This document shows positions 6,295-6,302 of a stretch of DNA of 6,302 nt, one piece after another. A program made the translations under genes and the position numbers. Origin of the DNA: Caldilineae bacterium. GTDB taxonomy: Bacteria > Chloroflexota > Anaerolineae > J102. The notes under the pieces are model-generated. The model had not been told where the DNA came from. It saw only the letters and a list, made by a program, of their open reading frames with translations, and made no database searches. Numbering within the stretch: the stretch's first letter is position 1; every line of letters starts with the position of its first letter. Location of the stretch: positions 1 through 6,302 of the forward strand of contig DUEQ01000492.1 of assembly GCA_011192085.1 (NCBI GenBank), in the 5' to 3' direction.

Positions 6295-6302
6295 CGGCGG
6301 GA

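Overview
The window carries the membrane-arm end of a respiratory complex I (NADH:quinone oxidoreductase) operon, read entirely from the minus strand. In transcription order, from the high-coordinate end, the genes are nuoH, nuoI, nuoJ, nuoK, nuoL, nuoM and the beginning of nuoN. This is the standard bacterial order. The first six genes are complete and intact, with family-typical lengths and the expected iron-sulfur ligands and proton-channel residues. There are no RNA genes, insertion sequences or CRISPR arrays. No stretch longer than 300 bases lacks a gene; the widest spacer is 91 bases.

Functionally, NuoH forms the quinone-site base of the membrane arm. NuoI carries two [4Fe-4S] clusters that pass electrons toward quinone. 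NuoJ and NuoK make the small-subunit bundle. NuoL and NuoM are antiporter-like proton pumps, and NuoN would be the third. The upstream genes for the NADH-oxidising and peripheral subunits (nuoA-G), if present, lie beyond the high-coordinate end.

The organism is a fairly GC-rich bacterium, but lineage cannot be fixed from the sequence. Several spacers lack Shine-Dalgarno sequences, and two are built from 7-base or 14-base repeats. An environmental bacterium, perhaps of the Chloroflexota, is a tentative guess and no more.

The main anomaly is at the low-coordinate end. The nuoN frame starts normally and encodes about 55 NuoN-like residues. It then continues without a stop into sequence matching the conserved core of AMP-forming long-chain acyl-CoA synthetases (PT....VPRVFERVYTK). 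A contig-end assembly chimera is the simplest explanation; a genuine deletion or fusion is the alternative. I see no convincing new biological system here. The other points of interest are the repeat-built spacers between nuoL/nuoM and nuoM/nuoN.
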